From Melitaea cinxia (Eukaryota; Arthropoda; Insecta; Lepidoptera; Nymphalidae): a stretch of DNA of 64,000 bases. The DNA is taken from the NCBI RefSeq assembly GCF_905220565.1, contig NC_059408.1, forward strand, positions 7,936,508 through 8,000,507, given 5' to 3'. Below the pieces are notes generated by a model. The model did no database searches. It saw only the letters and a program-made list of their open reading frames with translations, and was not told the DNA's origin. Both the position numbers and the translations under genes were made by a program. Below, in pieces: positions 10,155 to 22,420 of this stretch (within the stretch, counting starts at the first letter, position 1; the number at the start of each line of letters is the position of its first letter).

Positions 10155-13027
10155 TCAAACGTAAATGGCGTTTGGTACGTATATTTCTGGTACCGGTTTG
10201 TGGAAGATCTGGATGTCCTCGATGTAAAAATTGGTAAGTGATTTCACTTGCCATTCGTACAGCTTCCTATCGAGAGGATAGCCAAGGGAATAGACATCAG
10301 TAATGTAACGGTCGCCTGTGCCAAGGCCGTGTAAGTCTTCTGAGTAGGCCGCCGCGCCGACCGGTGATTTTGGTGTATGATACTCACTGATGTGTACTAA
10401 TAACTTGAATGGCATACCACCAATATGACCTGAAATATTTTACAAATTAAAATTATTTTTCTTAGTTTTAGTAGGTACTGTGTCACTTGTAATAAATTCT
10501 TCTTTCTACAAAGTTAACATAATTAATTTTACATAGAATTTATCTTTATTAAATTTACCCTTAGGAATCATAAGACGACGTGGGAATCCTGAGAATAGGT
10601 GGTTGTTGTCAATGTAGAACTCTCCATCTCCACTGTATGCCTTAAAAGCCTTTTGGTAAACCTCATGACCGGACATCCATTCATCGATCATGTATTTACA
10701 TTCGGTGGATTCACGTTTTATGACGTTTTCTCCTTGTTTTACTAAAATATAAAAAATACTTGAATTTAAAAAAAAATTGTCTATTAAACTGTTTAACATC
10801 TTCTCCATAAAAGATTATTTATAAATGAAATTGACGCTATAGCAATCAACACAACAATACATAATTATTACTTACATTCATATGTAAATACATCGAACTG
10901 GAAGAAGTTCTCGACGTTTTTGTGGAGAGGGATTTCGAAACCATTGCTGTCATACTTAGGCGCAATAAAGAACTTCACGAGAACAGTCTTGGCGACATCG
11001 CTCTTTACATTAACCTTAACCTTAAACACTTTGTGATTAAGCTGAGGGTGCTGAACCAAAACACTAAGGTGATCGTAACCGCTCTTCACTAAAAAGACAT
11101 ACGGCAATAATTAACATAATGGAAACTATTAGAAAAAAAAACATAAATATTATATTAAATGGTTTACCCTCATGCTCGTTCATAGGCAGAACATTTGTCA
11201 CATTAACATAGTTGTACTCGAAATAGGTAACAAGTTTGTCTACTTCGACACTTTCTATAGTGACCTCTGGGAAAGCTAGTTCTTCGTGTTTGTATGGAGG
11301 AAGGTACGACTGCCATAATGAGAATATTTTGAGGACGCGCTTCATAATCATATAGAAGGCTGGATCACGAACACTCGATTGGAAGAATTCCAAGGCAGAC
11401 GGTACTGTGAGAGGTATTTGTCTAAAAATGAGGTTAAAGTATTTTTTACATAAATGTACAAATTAGAAAAAAGGGTATAAAATATACAGTTTTTAAAATA
11501 GAAATAATCAATTTTGAAATTTTTAATATACTCACCTATTCCAGTAATTCTTGTGTTCAACAATTGAGTTACCAAGTAATTGTTTCCAGAGGGTCAAAAT
11601 ACTACCATAGTAGTTAAGGTTAGGAGAGTCAACGTTGCCTTCTATAACATTTCCAAGTACGTCAATAGCTTCTGGCGTTCGCAAATTGATCTTTTCGCCG
11701 TTAGCCTAAGAACACACACATAATAATAACACATTCTGAACATCTGTATTTTAAAATAAATGTTAAGGATATTAAAAACACTTACACCAATAAAGTAACC
11801 AATTGCGATACCATCATGAATACGCTGTTCAAATTCTACAATCTTCTGTAAATGTTCCGCAAATTTAGGTTGATCTAATTTAAAGTAGTGTGGTCTAACT
11901 GGGAGCGACACTCCTTCGTACACTAAGCCACTAGAATATCCATCGTAAACTACATCGTAGCTCAATTCTGGTATTTCTCCCAAACCGTTGGATAGCAATT
12001 CAAGGTAATAGCGTGTAACATATTCTTTGGTAACATACCAGAAATGTTGACCACGCTTGTATTTGTAAATAGGCTTAGATTTACCACTAAGCCAGTATGG
12101 GAATGCCAGGTGATTATTGTAGTAGAGTGCATTCAAGAAATAATCGTTAAGGTAATAGGACATGGGAACGTAGTCACCATCAACGTATGGCCAAACAGTA
12201 GTGTTCCATTTAATTACAACATTGTCGTCCCAAAGGTAAGTCTGTGGGTAGTAGCTGACATAGTTCCTGCCTTGTACATTTATTTTCTGGGCGATATTTA
12301 TTATATTTCCATTGTGGAAGTATGAAGGGAAAACTTCATAGATTGGTGGAATAAGTACTCCCTTGGTTTCAGGATAGTGTATGATTGCTACTGACAGTAC
12401 ATAAACATAGAGTCCTTCATTAATGTGATGTCTTAAATAGACAGCAAGTTTATAGAAATCAGAGTACTCCTTAGCTGAATACAATAAGTTGAACAACGTT
12501 ACAGCCTCGAACTTATGTGTTGATTCCAAAACGTTGAAAGGCACGCCTTTAGGCACAAGCATGTTGTATTCTTGTAATTTCAAAAATGTTTTCAAAGCAG
12601 TTACATTCTGAAAATTAAATAATAAAATGACGTCACTATTTCAAACTATATTAAAACGAAAGAGAAGGAATATTCATCAACTCACTTTGAACTGCTCTAC
12701 GTTCCTCTCTAAGCTATAACTTTGAACGATAGCTTTTAATTCTTGGTCGTAGATTGGCTCTTTGACGTGGTAAAACAGAGTGGACAGGTCCATCTGCTTT
12801 TTCAATAAAGTCTTGTCGGCTAAAGAAACAAAAACATTTTAATTAACTTCTAACTTATTATTACTTTCATATGTAAATACATTTCTAAAAACATTTTTTT
12901 TTATTATAAAACCAATAAGGAAAAGGTTATTCTTACCGACTTTTGGCGGGGTGGTATTGAAATCCACGACATCTGACAGCGCTTGCGCTGCCAGGAGCGC
13001 TAGCACGACAAACACAAACCTTGCCAT
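10155..13027 (-). CDS. Arylphorin-type hexamerin storage protein, 8 exons, 713 aa
   Basis: Exons, read on the minus strand: 13027-12937, 12819-12686, 12607-11786, 11705-11536, 11421-11168, 11088-10876, 10741-10559 and 10429-10155 (stop TGA 10157-10155). All introns are GT/AG, phases agree across every junction, and I found no internal stop. Residues 1-18 form a signal peptide (MARFVFVVLALLAAQALS), so the protein is secreted. By family layout, a hemocyanin-N domain lies near residues 30-155, the M domain near 160-435 and the C domain near 445-690. The M region holds the hexamerin-like stretch VLSVAIIHYPET (about 145-156). By hand, exon 3 (274 residues) has about 34 Tyr and 14 Phe, which fits the aromatic-rich arylphorins. 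N-glycosylation sites are visible at N24, N76 and N210. Hexamerins store amino acids in larval haemolymph and fat body and do not bind oxygen. Length matches the family (about 700 aa). The ATG choice rests on the signal peptide and the TATA box 35-42 bases upstream. Confidence 0.93.
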
Positions 13028-13061
13028 GATTGCTTGTGCAATTTCTCGGCGACATAACATG

Positions 13062-13069
13062 TATTTATA
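13062..13069 (-). promoter_or_regulatory. TATA box of the hexamerin gene
   Basis: The minus strand reads TATAAATA here, 35-42 bases upstream of the hexamerin ATG at 13027. This predicts a transcription start near 13038 and a very short 5' leader. The position is consistent with a strongly expressed, TATA-driven storage-protein gene. I did not identify hormone or fat-body elements upstream. Confidence 0.65.
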
Positions 13070-13079
13070 CCCCTAAAGA

Positions 13080-16000
13080 ATTATCAATATGCACCTTTAT
13101 CACCTAGGTCAGTTATTCGTAAGACTCATACTCATTTGATAAGGAAAGTCGACGGGGTCAAACGAAATGATTAATATTTTTGCAAATTCATAAATGTGAC
13201 CTCCAGGTACGCAATCTAATGGAATGCAAATAATTAATAATAGTATTTTTATTTATTTTACATAAGCCTTTTAAGGTTTGTATTAGAAATATCTGTACAC
13301 ACAACATATATGCCATATTGTGTAAAATTATATTACACTTTCTTTCGGTATAAGTTATCAGCAGGATGATTGAAATAGCCTGTATTCGTGATGCCTTCCA
13401 ATACATTCCCCAGATAGAAGTATAAATAAATATTTCTATTCGGGTGAGCGATTGTTTGATACTTAAATATTTAGGCACATTAATTCGCCTTCTACAATAA
13501 TGACATTTTATATTCAAAAATCGTCAACCAGTCATTTTTAGAGTCACGGAAGTAACTAACGCAATATTTTTACTAAAGATCTGTGCATGTTCGTTAGTTT
13601 ATTTATCTGTCTGACAAACGGTTGTATAATTAAAATGTAAAAGATAGACAGAATGTTAGGAACTTGCGTCCTCAGCGTTTACCTGTGACTGCAATTAAGA
13701 CAAAAGAAGATAAAAATCAGGAACAAACTAAAAGAAGTTCGAATACAAAATATTATATATAGATGAATTCGTTTATGATTGCGACTCACACTTTATCGAT
13801 TTTACATGCATTTATAATTTAATTTGTAGTACATATTTCAATTACAATATTTTACTCGAGCTTACATTATATTACTACTATTCTTTTTTTTTTATAAAAT
13901 AGGCCGCCTCATTAGGATAAACGTTTCGACCACATTGAGCGATTAATTAATCGGGGAGTATATTAAAATCGGTAGAAAAAGGTACGATGCTGTGACAAGC
14001 GCCAATATATCACTCGTTGTGTTCCACCGCACGTCCAAACTTTTGACGTATGAGTAATTTATTGGCCTAAAAAAATAAATTACCGGATTGCCCACACATT
14101 TGTTAGAGCCAAGGTGGTTGATTTGACTCCCGCAAAAAATGAACGCCTGAGGCCTGATATTATGCCGCTACTCTCTTGTAAAATCACTAATAAACTCTTA
14201 TGAAATTTATCAAAAAATTTGAGCTTTGCCTACTAGTGTTTTTTTTTTTTTTTTGGTAAATATGTCTAATGTACTTTTTTTGTTTTTTGTTATACAACTA
14301 AATCGGCAAACAAGCGTACGGCTCACCTTATGGTGAAAACCGATTACTGCAATATATTTACGGTTCATCAAAAATAATCCTAATGTATGTAGTATTACAT
14401 AATTCACTAAAGGATGCCGTGAGCGAAACTGTACTATAAAAATTAACTTAGCAATTCAAAATATTAAGAAATTATGCACATTTTTTTTTATAAATCGCGT
14501 ACCTACTTCTATATAGAAGAAAATACATTTGCTCCGCAGTGAGACAGTTTCGAATCAGGGCGTTCAGTAAAGTAAATAGTTTTTTTATTACAACTAGGTC
14601 GGCAAGGCAAAGCAAGCAAGGAGGTTTCCTTGCCTTGCTCTTTCCAAGCTCACCTTGCCTTTTTGATTTGATTTGATATCCCTTTTTGACTTATATATAC
14701 TACATATTTCGTTAATTACAACAAATAATTTACTTTTAACGATTAAAAATAATTACAAGAAAGTCCTTATCATTCTGTGTTATTTTTATAATTATAAGTA
14801 AATTAAAATTAAAACGACATTGCAACATGCATATAATGGTTAGATCGCGTCATTACACGACCACTAATAAAAAAAGGTTTAATAATGAAACAATAATATT
14901 TATTATCTATCAATAGTAATATATTTACATACTATAATAATATGTCTACATACCCTTACTTACTTTCAAACTGATTCTTACGTAATATATAATTGATCCT
15001 GTTTAATTTATTTTCTTTGAAATTAAAAACTAGACGATCATTATTTTTAAATGTATTGATTTGTAGATTGTTTATGTTTAGGATTATTAAAAAACTTACT
15101 TTTAACTACTGATAAATGGTATTCCAAAGACTAGATCTTTATTTAATAATATATAGTTTGTACTTGACAGAAATAAAATAATATACATATATGTCAAAAT
15201 GGGAGTTTTAGAGTAACTGATCCTTTTCTAACTAAATATTATTATTTTGACAAACGAAATAAAATATTAAGTAAGAATAGAGGGAAGAGACTACTTAATT
15301 AATTAATGACCGCTAAGAATATTTAATATACAAGTACAATCAAACTTAATGTTAAATATGTTGTTTCGATGCAATGATGCAGTGAATCAGAGTGACGGAG
15401 AAATATGTTTCGTTTAATATTCATGTATTTGTTTTCGACGCCCGTTTCGCCCGACACTTACCGATGAGCACGTATTAATTATTCCAGTTGGACATGAGCT
15501 TGCATTGAACTCTCCACTTTTTTCATAACTATGTTGACCATATGCGAGTACATCGTAGTAATGAGATTCTCTTTATTTTCATTTGCTATTCGTTTATTTA
15601 GTGTATTGTAAAAGAATATTTAAATAAACCAACATATGATTGATAACCAACTTACACATTAATTATAGAGTTTAACATTTGTTTCAGTAAGAGCTAGTTT
15701 CTAAATAATTTGAAAAGATGGTAAAGTTAACGTTATCAGTAATAATTCTAAGTACAAAGTTTCTTAAGGTTATAAGTTAGGTATTATATATATGTTTTTT
15801 TTTCAGTTAAACTCTGAAACAGAAAACTTATACTTCATCTATAAGATAGGATATTATACTTATTTAAAAAACTCGTATCACGTTATTTCAATTAAATTTG
15901 GCACAGATATGTAAGTTTGTCCAACTTAAAATATAGGCCATATTTTATTTTGATTAACCACCACGAAATTGAAATATGGTGGTACGAAGTTTGCCAAGTA

Positions 16001-16843
16001 GGTATATAAATATAAACTCTTTAAAAATTAGTTTGATGATAAAGATAAATAGATATGACTGATAATTTTGTTTATATCTACTTTTGTATCTCTTAAAATT
16101 CAAAGGAAATATGTACAGAAACAATACAAAAAAATCCTTTGTCAAGTATTGAAAAAAAAAAGCAAAACAGATATGTATTACTTTTATAGGTTGACTTCGA
16201 ATGACAACACAAAATAAACTGCCAATACGTTTTTATAGACTATCAAAGGACTGAGATGTCAAATGAAGGGAAAGTACAGTTAATCCCGTTTGAAGACATC
16301 TTAAGAAATGTGATTAACTCAAGTGACAACAAACAAACGATCTTCAAAATATTTTGTCAAATATTTTTGACAATCGGTGATCTCTATTTCCTTATTGGGT
16401 TAATATTCCTTTGTGTTGAACGTTAAAATGGAAAATTGAATATCAACAGGGTGCTTTACCCTTTCTTTAATGGTATTAACAGATTCAAACAATGGGATTA
16501 TTTTGTTTTGAATGTTGATTTCACTTGAACGAGCTGGAGCACTTTATAAAATTAACATGGATATAAAATGCTTTTAGGCTAAGATATAATAGAGATTTTG
16601 ATTGAAAATTATATTAAGTATTCATATTATATTTTGTATAATCTCTGCATTCAGTTATTATAGTTCAAGCGTTAAGTCTATTGACTCCTTTATCAAGTAG
16701 CATATATTAGTAATAAAGTATGTTGTGATAATATAAATTTAAAGGCTACTTAGTACTTGTTTTTTTTTTTCATTACTGTGCTATTTATTTTACATGTTTA
16801 ATGTGACATAAGCAAGCGATTTAAGTTATATGTGCGGGCTCAA
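13080..16843. other. Upstream of the hexamerin gene: AT-rich, mostly featureless
   Basis: Apart from R2 fragments (14265-14345, 14587-14606) and a short AAGCAAGG duplication at 14608-14640, I see no gene. Regulatory elements of the hexamerin gene may lie in the first kilobase. Confidence 0.45.
14265..14345 (+). repeat. Repeat R2, 5' fragment
   Basis: TTATACAACTAAATCGGCAA and ACGGCTCACCTTATGGTGA match the start of the copy at 8212. A still shorter piece, ATTACAACTAGGTCGGCAA, is at 14587-14606. Confidence 0.6.
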
Positions 16844-17089
16844 AGGCGGATTTATATTTGACAGACTTGTCGTGTCGTGTTGCATCAGAACAGAATCGGT
16901 ACCATAGATTTTATATGACAACGTTTACATTTATGTGTTGTGTCATGTCGTGATGGCTTCTGATGTGTCGCAGAGAGAGTATTGATCCAAAATATCGTTC
17001 TGATGCGTCAGAACACGACATAATAATGTAAACGCTAGCCATCACGTCATGACACGACACAGCACGACAGTCAAATATAAATCCACCTT
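16844..17089. mobile_element. Hairpin MITE, about 246 bp
   Basis: Left end AAGGCGGATTTATATTTGAC and the inverse of the right end AAGGTGGATTTATATTTGAC are inverted repeats. Pairing continues inward through TGTCGTG/TGTCGTGTC units and ACGTTTACATT...AATGTAAACG. The whole element can fold into one long imperfect hairpin. No coding capacity. The target duplication could not be fixed. Confidence 0.7.
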
Positions 17090-18242
17090 AAGTCTGTCAA
17101 CAGGTGGTCTAAAGAATTTATTGTGGGCTTGACATTCATTAAAATGTGTATATAAAAACTATCTGACAACGTACCTTTAAAGGAGGAGAAAAGGCAAAAA
17201 TTCGGTACTAAGAAATAAAAACATAAGGGTATTTGATAATTAGTAGTAATTGTGCTTGCATTCACTTTTAGATACGTCCAGTCCACTGCCCCTCAACTCT
17301 GCTCGCTGCTTCAATAATGCTGTACTTTAGTTTTATAAGTCGATCAAGATGGAACAATCACGTTAAATCCACTTCTACAATTTGGAGTTTTATAGTTCTC
17401 ATCTGATATGCCTACGTCCCAATTTTAACCTTTAGAGAATTTCAAAACTTCTGACCATTACTATCGGGCTATCAAAACTTTCGTTGACTATAATATTACC
17501 AATTAATTAACGAATTTTTAATTAAATATTTAAAGGACTAATAAAGAAATTTATTGTAATAAAAAACTTATCATATTGAAATAACTTCACTTACACAGGA
17601 GAGGCTATTTATGCAGTTTAATTGCCTTAATTATTTTATTGTAAGTACTTTCACACTTTATTGTTTTCGCCTGAGGGTCAAATAAAGAAAACTGATTTTT
17701 TTTGTTTCATCTTTAACTTTCTACCTTAGTTAACCTAACATTTATTGTATTTACGGTACCGATTTTATTGTTGTATTTAAATGTAATATTTCATGTCCTA
17801 ATTATAAGAGAGAGAGAGATAATCTTTATGGATACTAACTGTTTGTGGTATGTACCATGTACCTACTTTACGTTTAAGTTTAAAGTTAGTATGTAAAACA
17901 TAAAATGTGATACACAAAATCCAATCGTACTTAGAGATACGTAAGTATTACAAGAAGCAGTAACAGTACAAATCTTGATTGAAAAATTGATGAAAATCAA
18001 TCACCTTTTTATTTACTTTTTGCTTCCATTTTAATGCTTTGTGTAAATGAACAGTACTGGTACGGCGCTGACAACTAATGCATTGGTAGTTCGGCTATAA
18101 ATACTGTTTAAGATTTACAATTTTTTTGATTTAATAAGTATTCTGCAAGCATCTGGTTTCATTTTAAAAAATAAAAAAAAAGTAAAAAAATAAAATATAA
18201 AAGATGACTTCTTATTTATTTTCTTCATATTATATAAAACAC
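17090..18242. other. AT-rich DNA, nothing recognised
   Basis: Short GA run at 17808-17819. No supported frame. Confidence 0.45.
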
Positions 18243-18495
18243 TCCATTACTCGAAGGCCTTCTTGCCATATAGGCGACTGGGTGAAGCTTAATCAAGCTA
18301 CACTGCTACAATACGGAATGGAATTTTTCTTCAAAGAGTACCTGACGACCTCTGCTAGGTGCCTATGATAAAAACCGAAACCAACCATTGCACACTCTCT
18401 GAGACACTGTTGGGAGACCCATGATGATAAACTAGTCCAGAGGGAAATATCTGTACAAAGAAATATAAATATTTACCCCGAGTGTAAATAGAACC
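18243..18495 (-). mobile_element. Old inverted copy of SINE family A
   Basis: Read on the minus strand it keeps ACAAATATTTC-like spacing, a GGGTCTCCCAACAGTGTCTC block, a CACTGCT/GTGTAGCTTGATTAAG block and a decayed tail. Divergence from 46509-46858 is high. Confidence 0.5.
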
Positions 18496-18947
18496 AGCGC
18501 CAGTTAGCTTTGTGGCAATTTTATATAATATCTAACTACGACATATTTTATTACTATCACGCATTGTTTATATGAATGAAAGTAATCTAAATATACATAA
18601 TAGAGTGATGTCACTTACACAATATACAGTAATAAATGTTATAAAGGCGAATCGGAAAGGTGACTGATTAACTTATTGTTTAATAATAACGATTATATTA
18701 GCACTATCTGAATGAGTACAAAAATATATCTTTGTATAAGTAAAGCCATAATTGTGACTTAGTTCGAATTCTGTCTTAAATTTCTGTTGTTTAATAATAT
18801 ATTATTGTTTTTCGTACTAGTTATAAGCGATCACTGTTGTATAAACACCAGAGACCAGGATTATCATAAGCGTATTACTTACCACGTCTGTCAACAAAAT
18901 AGAGTAGTAAGGCAGTGCCGTGCGTCTGATTCATAAGCTACTCTTCA

Positions 18948-19045
18948 TCATCACTTCAGCCTATCGCAGTCCACTGCTAGACATAGGTCTCCCTAAATTT
19001 GCCCCGAACATTATAGCGCGAACTCATGTGTCATAGCTACGATGA
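18948..19045 (-). repeat. Repeat R3, 3' end only
   Basis: The inverse contains ATGTCTAGCAGTGGACTGCG and a GCGCTATAATGTTCGG stretch that matches the last quarter of R3. Confidence 0.6.
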
Positions 19046-19250
19046 GACCTAATTATCACCAATGTGATGCTATCCCTATCCTGCTTTAAACACATCGCAT
19101 CTTCAAGTGCTGGTTATCTTACTTATCACAAGAACATAACACTAAATGAGAGCAATAGATACTATTGGGCTGTAATCTTCTGTAAGCTTCGTGTTACTTT
19201 TCCCCAGTTGGGCTGCTCAAGGTTCTCAGCAAAATATTTTCGTCCAATCC
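19046..19250 (+). repeat. Decayed remnant of repeat R2
   Basis: ACTTATCACAAGAACATAAC, GCTGTAATCTTCTGTAAG and TTCCCCAGTTGGGCTGCTC follow the order of the second half of R2. This explains the 109-codon open frame at 19064-19393, which is not a gene. Confidence 0.5.
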
Positions 19251-19474
19251 GTTTTCTATTAATCCGTTTAATATTTTCTTCCTGTTGTGTTATATACTGC
19301 GAGTTACACTTTTTAATTGTATTTTTTAGATTTTGTGCACGTATAGTAGGTACATTAACATATAATTTTATTTATCGATATTGCCTGGAATAAAATATTT
19401 TGATTGCAGTTTATTTATATATTTAAACAATTAGCTCTTAAATCAAATGTCATAGAAATAAGTTACAACAACAA

Positions 19475-19777
19475 TGGCAATCGAAAATCGCAAAGGAAAA
19501 AAAAACCGATTTCAATTACATACACAAGTAACGCAACGTAAGTTGACGAAAAAAATTAACAAACGCTCTAGTCGTCACTAGGATTTTCGAAGGTTCTCCT
19601 CGATTTCTCTGGGATTCCATTATCAGATCCTGGTATCCTTATCATGGTGCCACCGTTAGGATATCTCCTTTCCAACAAAAAAAATTTAACGGATTATAAC
19701 GACGAAGTTATCCCCTATATAAGTATATATACATATACACACTGGGTAACCTCCTCCTTTTTTGAAGTCGGCTAAAA
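19475..19777 (+). repeat. Repeat R4, decayed and shortened
   Basis: Has ACCGATTTCAATTACAT, the block TCCTCGATTTCTCTGGGATT and the end CCTCCTCCTTTTTTGAAGTC. Confidence 0.65.
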
Positions 19778-20530
19778 ATGAAAACTAATCTTCAATGCTT
19801 CTTATATTAAGATTAATCAAATTACAAAATACCACCCATTACATTTTCAAATAAACATATTTAACAAAAATTGACATGAAACAAATTTATTTCAACAACG
19901 TATTTTTGTATTAATATAACAAAAAAATTTAATAGATCGGAACATTTGTAGTCCACAATCAAATTCTATAAAAGAATTCAGTCGTGTCGACCACACATTA
20001 AGAGAACTCGTAAAATGAACTGGTAACAGTCGAATCTCCATCGAACTGCGCATTCGTGCTATATGACCATAACCATTACAACTCTCTTAAAACTCAAATT
20101 AACTATTATAAGGAATGTAATCGCGCATGACACAAGTGCATAAAAAAGGTTAAAAATATTCAGAATATCTCGCCTCGGAGTCCATAATAGCTATCACATT
20201 AAAAACGAGTTTTGCAAAGTGTAATGCCTACCGTCAAATAAATCGATGTTAACATAAAACCATATTCTTTTGAAACAAAAAAAAAATCCAAAGTGACCAC
20301 AAGCATTGAAATTTACAATTTCTGCTTCTCTCAAATAAGGCATAACGTAATGTCATGTAGCCTATAATTTGCTAATAGTTATACTTTGAAACGAAAAAGG
20401 AAATTTTTACTTTTAACTATTCAATGTCATATGTAAGGCTTAACAAAAAACAAATTAATCAACGTATTTTATGCCATACTAATACATAGATTAAAATTAT
20501 GACTATTTTTCTTAAATTAATCGTAGTCTA
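19778..20530. other. AT-rich DNA flanking the mag-like element
   Basis: No gene or repeat recognised. Confidence 0.45.
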
Positions 20531-20535
20531 CATAT

Positions 20536-20608
20536 TGTTGTATATTCAAACGACTCGTCATTGACAACTGATTTATTTTATATCACATGCCAGACATATA
20601 CTACAACA
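20536..20608 (-). repeat. 3' LTR of the mag-like element (73 bp)
   Basis: Identical to the LTR at 24989-25061. A purine-rich tract (minus strand GGGGAAGA, 20609-20616) sits immediately before it and would prime plus-strand synthesis. The flanking CATAT at 20531-20535 completes the target duplication. Confidence 0.95.
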
Positions 20609-20823
20609 TCTTCCCCAAAAAACTAAAATAATTGATGTACTTGTAATTAATTATGGTAAACAGAACAAAACAAAATCATAATATATATTAAATGACAAAC
20701 AATAAAATAACTTTACTCTGCTATACTATATGAATGCAATATGGCGTTTGTATAAAATATAATTAACATATCATACAAAATCATAACAAATCTCCTTCCG
20801 CATTTTAAAAAATTAAGTAAAAA

Positions 20824-22062
20824 CTAATTAAATAAATGAGCTAAACGCTGCTTTGCAATTTCTTTTGCTTTCCTTGAAGGTCTAGGTGATGTAAACTTTC
20901 TAGAAACTTGTTCATCTCTATGAGAACACGTTGGTTCATTGACATCGTCTGCAAAGCTTACATCATTAGCGTCAGTATACATTTCAATACTATTGTCGTT
21001 TCCGTCATTACAATTTAAGTCACTTTTACATTTTATTAGATGACGACGATTACGTCTAAATCTTTTACCTACACTGTTTTGTACAATATAAGATCGTGGA
21101 GTATTAGCGTGTCCGACAACTTTTCCCCTATATCTAACCTTTCCGTCTATACATATGACGGAATCACCCCCTTTCAATTCCTCAAGCTCTTTGCAACGCT
21201 GATCATAATATAATTTAGTTTTGTGTTGTTTGTTGACCATAGTTTTATAGTCTAAAGGATTGACAAGCTTAGGCTTCAATATATTAGGATGAACGGGCAG
21301 CTGACAACGTAATGTTCGACCCATTAACAACTCTGCTGGTGAGCTTAATTCGTCTCTTGGCGTGTTTCTATAACTAAGTAGAGCTAAAAAGAAATCTTCA
21401 TTACTCGCAAGTGATTTTTTTAACATCTTTTGGACAGTTTGGACTGCTCGTTCATTTTTTCCGTTTGATTGGGAATAGTTAGGAGAAGAAGTAACATGAT
21501 CAAATCTCCATTCAGAAGAAAACATTTTAAACTCTCTGCTGGAATATTGCGTTCCGTTATCTGTTATAACGACACTTGGAATACCAAATCTTGCAAATAT
21601 TTCTTTCATTTTATTTATCACTGTGCAAGATGACAAATTATTTATTTTACAAACTTCAACAAAGTTTGAATAATAATCTACTAATATAAGATAATATTTT
21701 TTATTTAACTCAAAAATGTCAGAACCCACTTTACTCCATGGAAGATTGGGAATATCTATAGGTATCATAGGTTCTTTACTAGGAGCGTTTGAATATTGTT
21801 GACATGTCTTACAACGCTTGACGTATTGTTCTATGTCATGTGAGATATTTGGCCAATAAATAACCTGCCTTGCTCGCCGTTTACAACGTTCAATACCTAA
21901 ATGACCTTCGTGAACAATTCTTAACATTTCATTACGCAGCTTTCTTGGAACCAGCACTAAGTTACCTTTGAATATAACTCCATCGACAACATTTAACTCA
22001 TTTTTTATAGACCAGTAATGTTTAACTTCATTAGAAACATTGTAATTTATGATGATTGGCAT
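20824..22062 (-). CDS. Integrase domain of the mag-like element (separated frame, 412 codons)
   Basis: This frame encodes a complete retroviral-type integrase. The zinc-binding HHCC is seen as H51, H54, C84, C87 (EGHLGIERC...CKTCQQ). The catalytic triad is D115 (SDIFE), D168 (ITDNG) and E204 (KNERA), with 35 residues between the last two. A basic C-terminal region with TPRSY and RRNRRHL follows, then an acidic tail. It would normally be the end of Pol; here it is cut off from RT/RNase H by the second frameshift. The first ATG of the frame is probably not a real start. Confidence 0.88.
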   Translation of the reverse strand: MPIIINYNVSNEVKHYWSIKNELNVVDGVIFKGNLVLVPRKLRNEMLRIVHEGHLGIERCKRRARQVIYWPNISHDIEQYVKRCKTCQQYSNAPSKEPMIPIDIPNLPWSKVGSDIFELNKKYYLILVDYYSNFVEVCKINNLSSCTVINKMKEIFARFGIPSVVITDNGTQYSSREFKMFSSEWRFDHVTSSPNYSQSNGKNERAVQTVQKMLKKSLASNEDFFLALLSYRNTPRDELSSPAELLMGRTLRCQLPVHPNILKPKLVNPLDYKTMVNKQHKTKLYYDQRCKELEELKGGDSVICIDGKVRYRGKVVGHANTPRSYIVQNSVGKRFRRNRRHLIKCKSDLNCNDGNDNSIEMYTDANDVSFADDVNEPTCSHRDEQVSRKFTSPRPSRKAKEIAKQRLAHLFN

Positions 22063-22420
22063 GATTTGGCCAACCTAAATCAATATATTTCATTAAAATT
22101 TGTAACTCTAAATCATGCTTGGTTTCTCTTTTTACTAAAGTTAATTTATCATTCGATATTGGTATACCTTCTACAACCATCCTCACTTGACATACAACTT
22201 TATCGTGAATCTTACTACTATAAAGATCCGGTAGTGCTGCTCGAGATAGCATATCAGCTATATACATATATTTTCCTGGAACATATCTCACAACTAAATC
22301 ATATCCCTGAATTCTTAAAAGCATGCGTTGCAAACGTGCTGGAATAGACATTAATGGCTTTTTAACAATACTTTCTAGCGGTTTATGATCTATCTCTACG
22401 ACGACCCGACTTTGTCCGTA
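22031..22420 (-). pseudogene. Frameshifted end of RNase H and linker, mag-like element
   Basis: After the first break the coding sense resumes one frame over with VVVEIDHKPLES, the conserved strand containing the RNase H Asp-His, followed by RLQRML and a YVPGK...ADMLSR tether, then a linker that leads to integrase. A second frame break falls near 22062-22080, where this frame runs into a stop shortly after GWPNHANHHK. Each break looks like a change of one or two bases. Both are within conserved coding regions, so they look like lesions or assembly indels, not programmed frameshifting. Confidence 0.85.

Noticed and set aside
12044..12325. Plus-strand frame of 93 codons
   Set aside because: Shadow of hexamerin exon 3 on the opposite strand.
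11642..12595. A 317-codon uninterrupted frame as a gene of its own
   Set aside because: Its first 270 residues are exon 3 of the hexamerin; the last 43 residues are intron sequence after the donor at 11785.
19064..19393. 109-codon plus-strand frame
   Set aside because: Its first half translates a decayed R2 repeat; no conserved motif.
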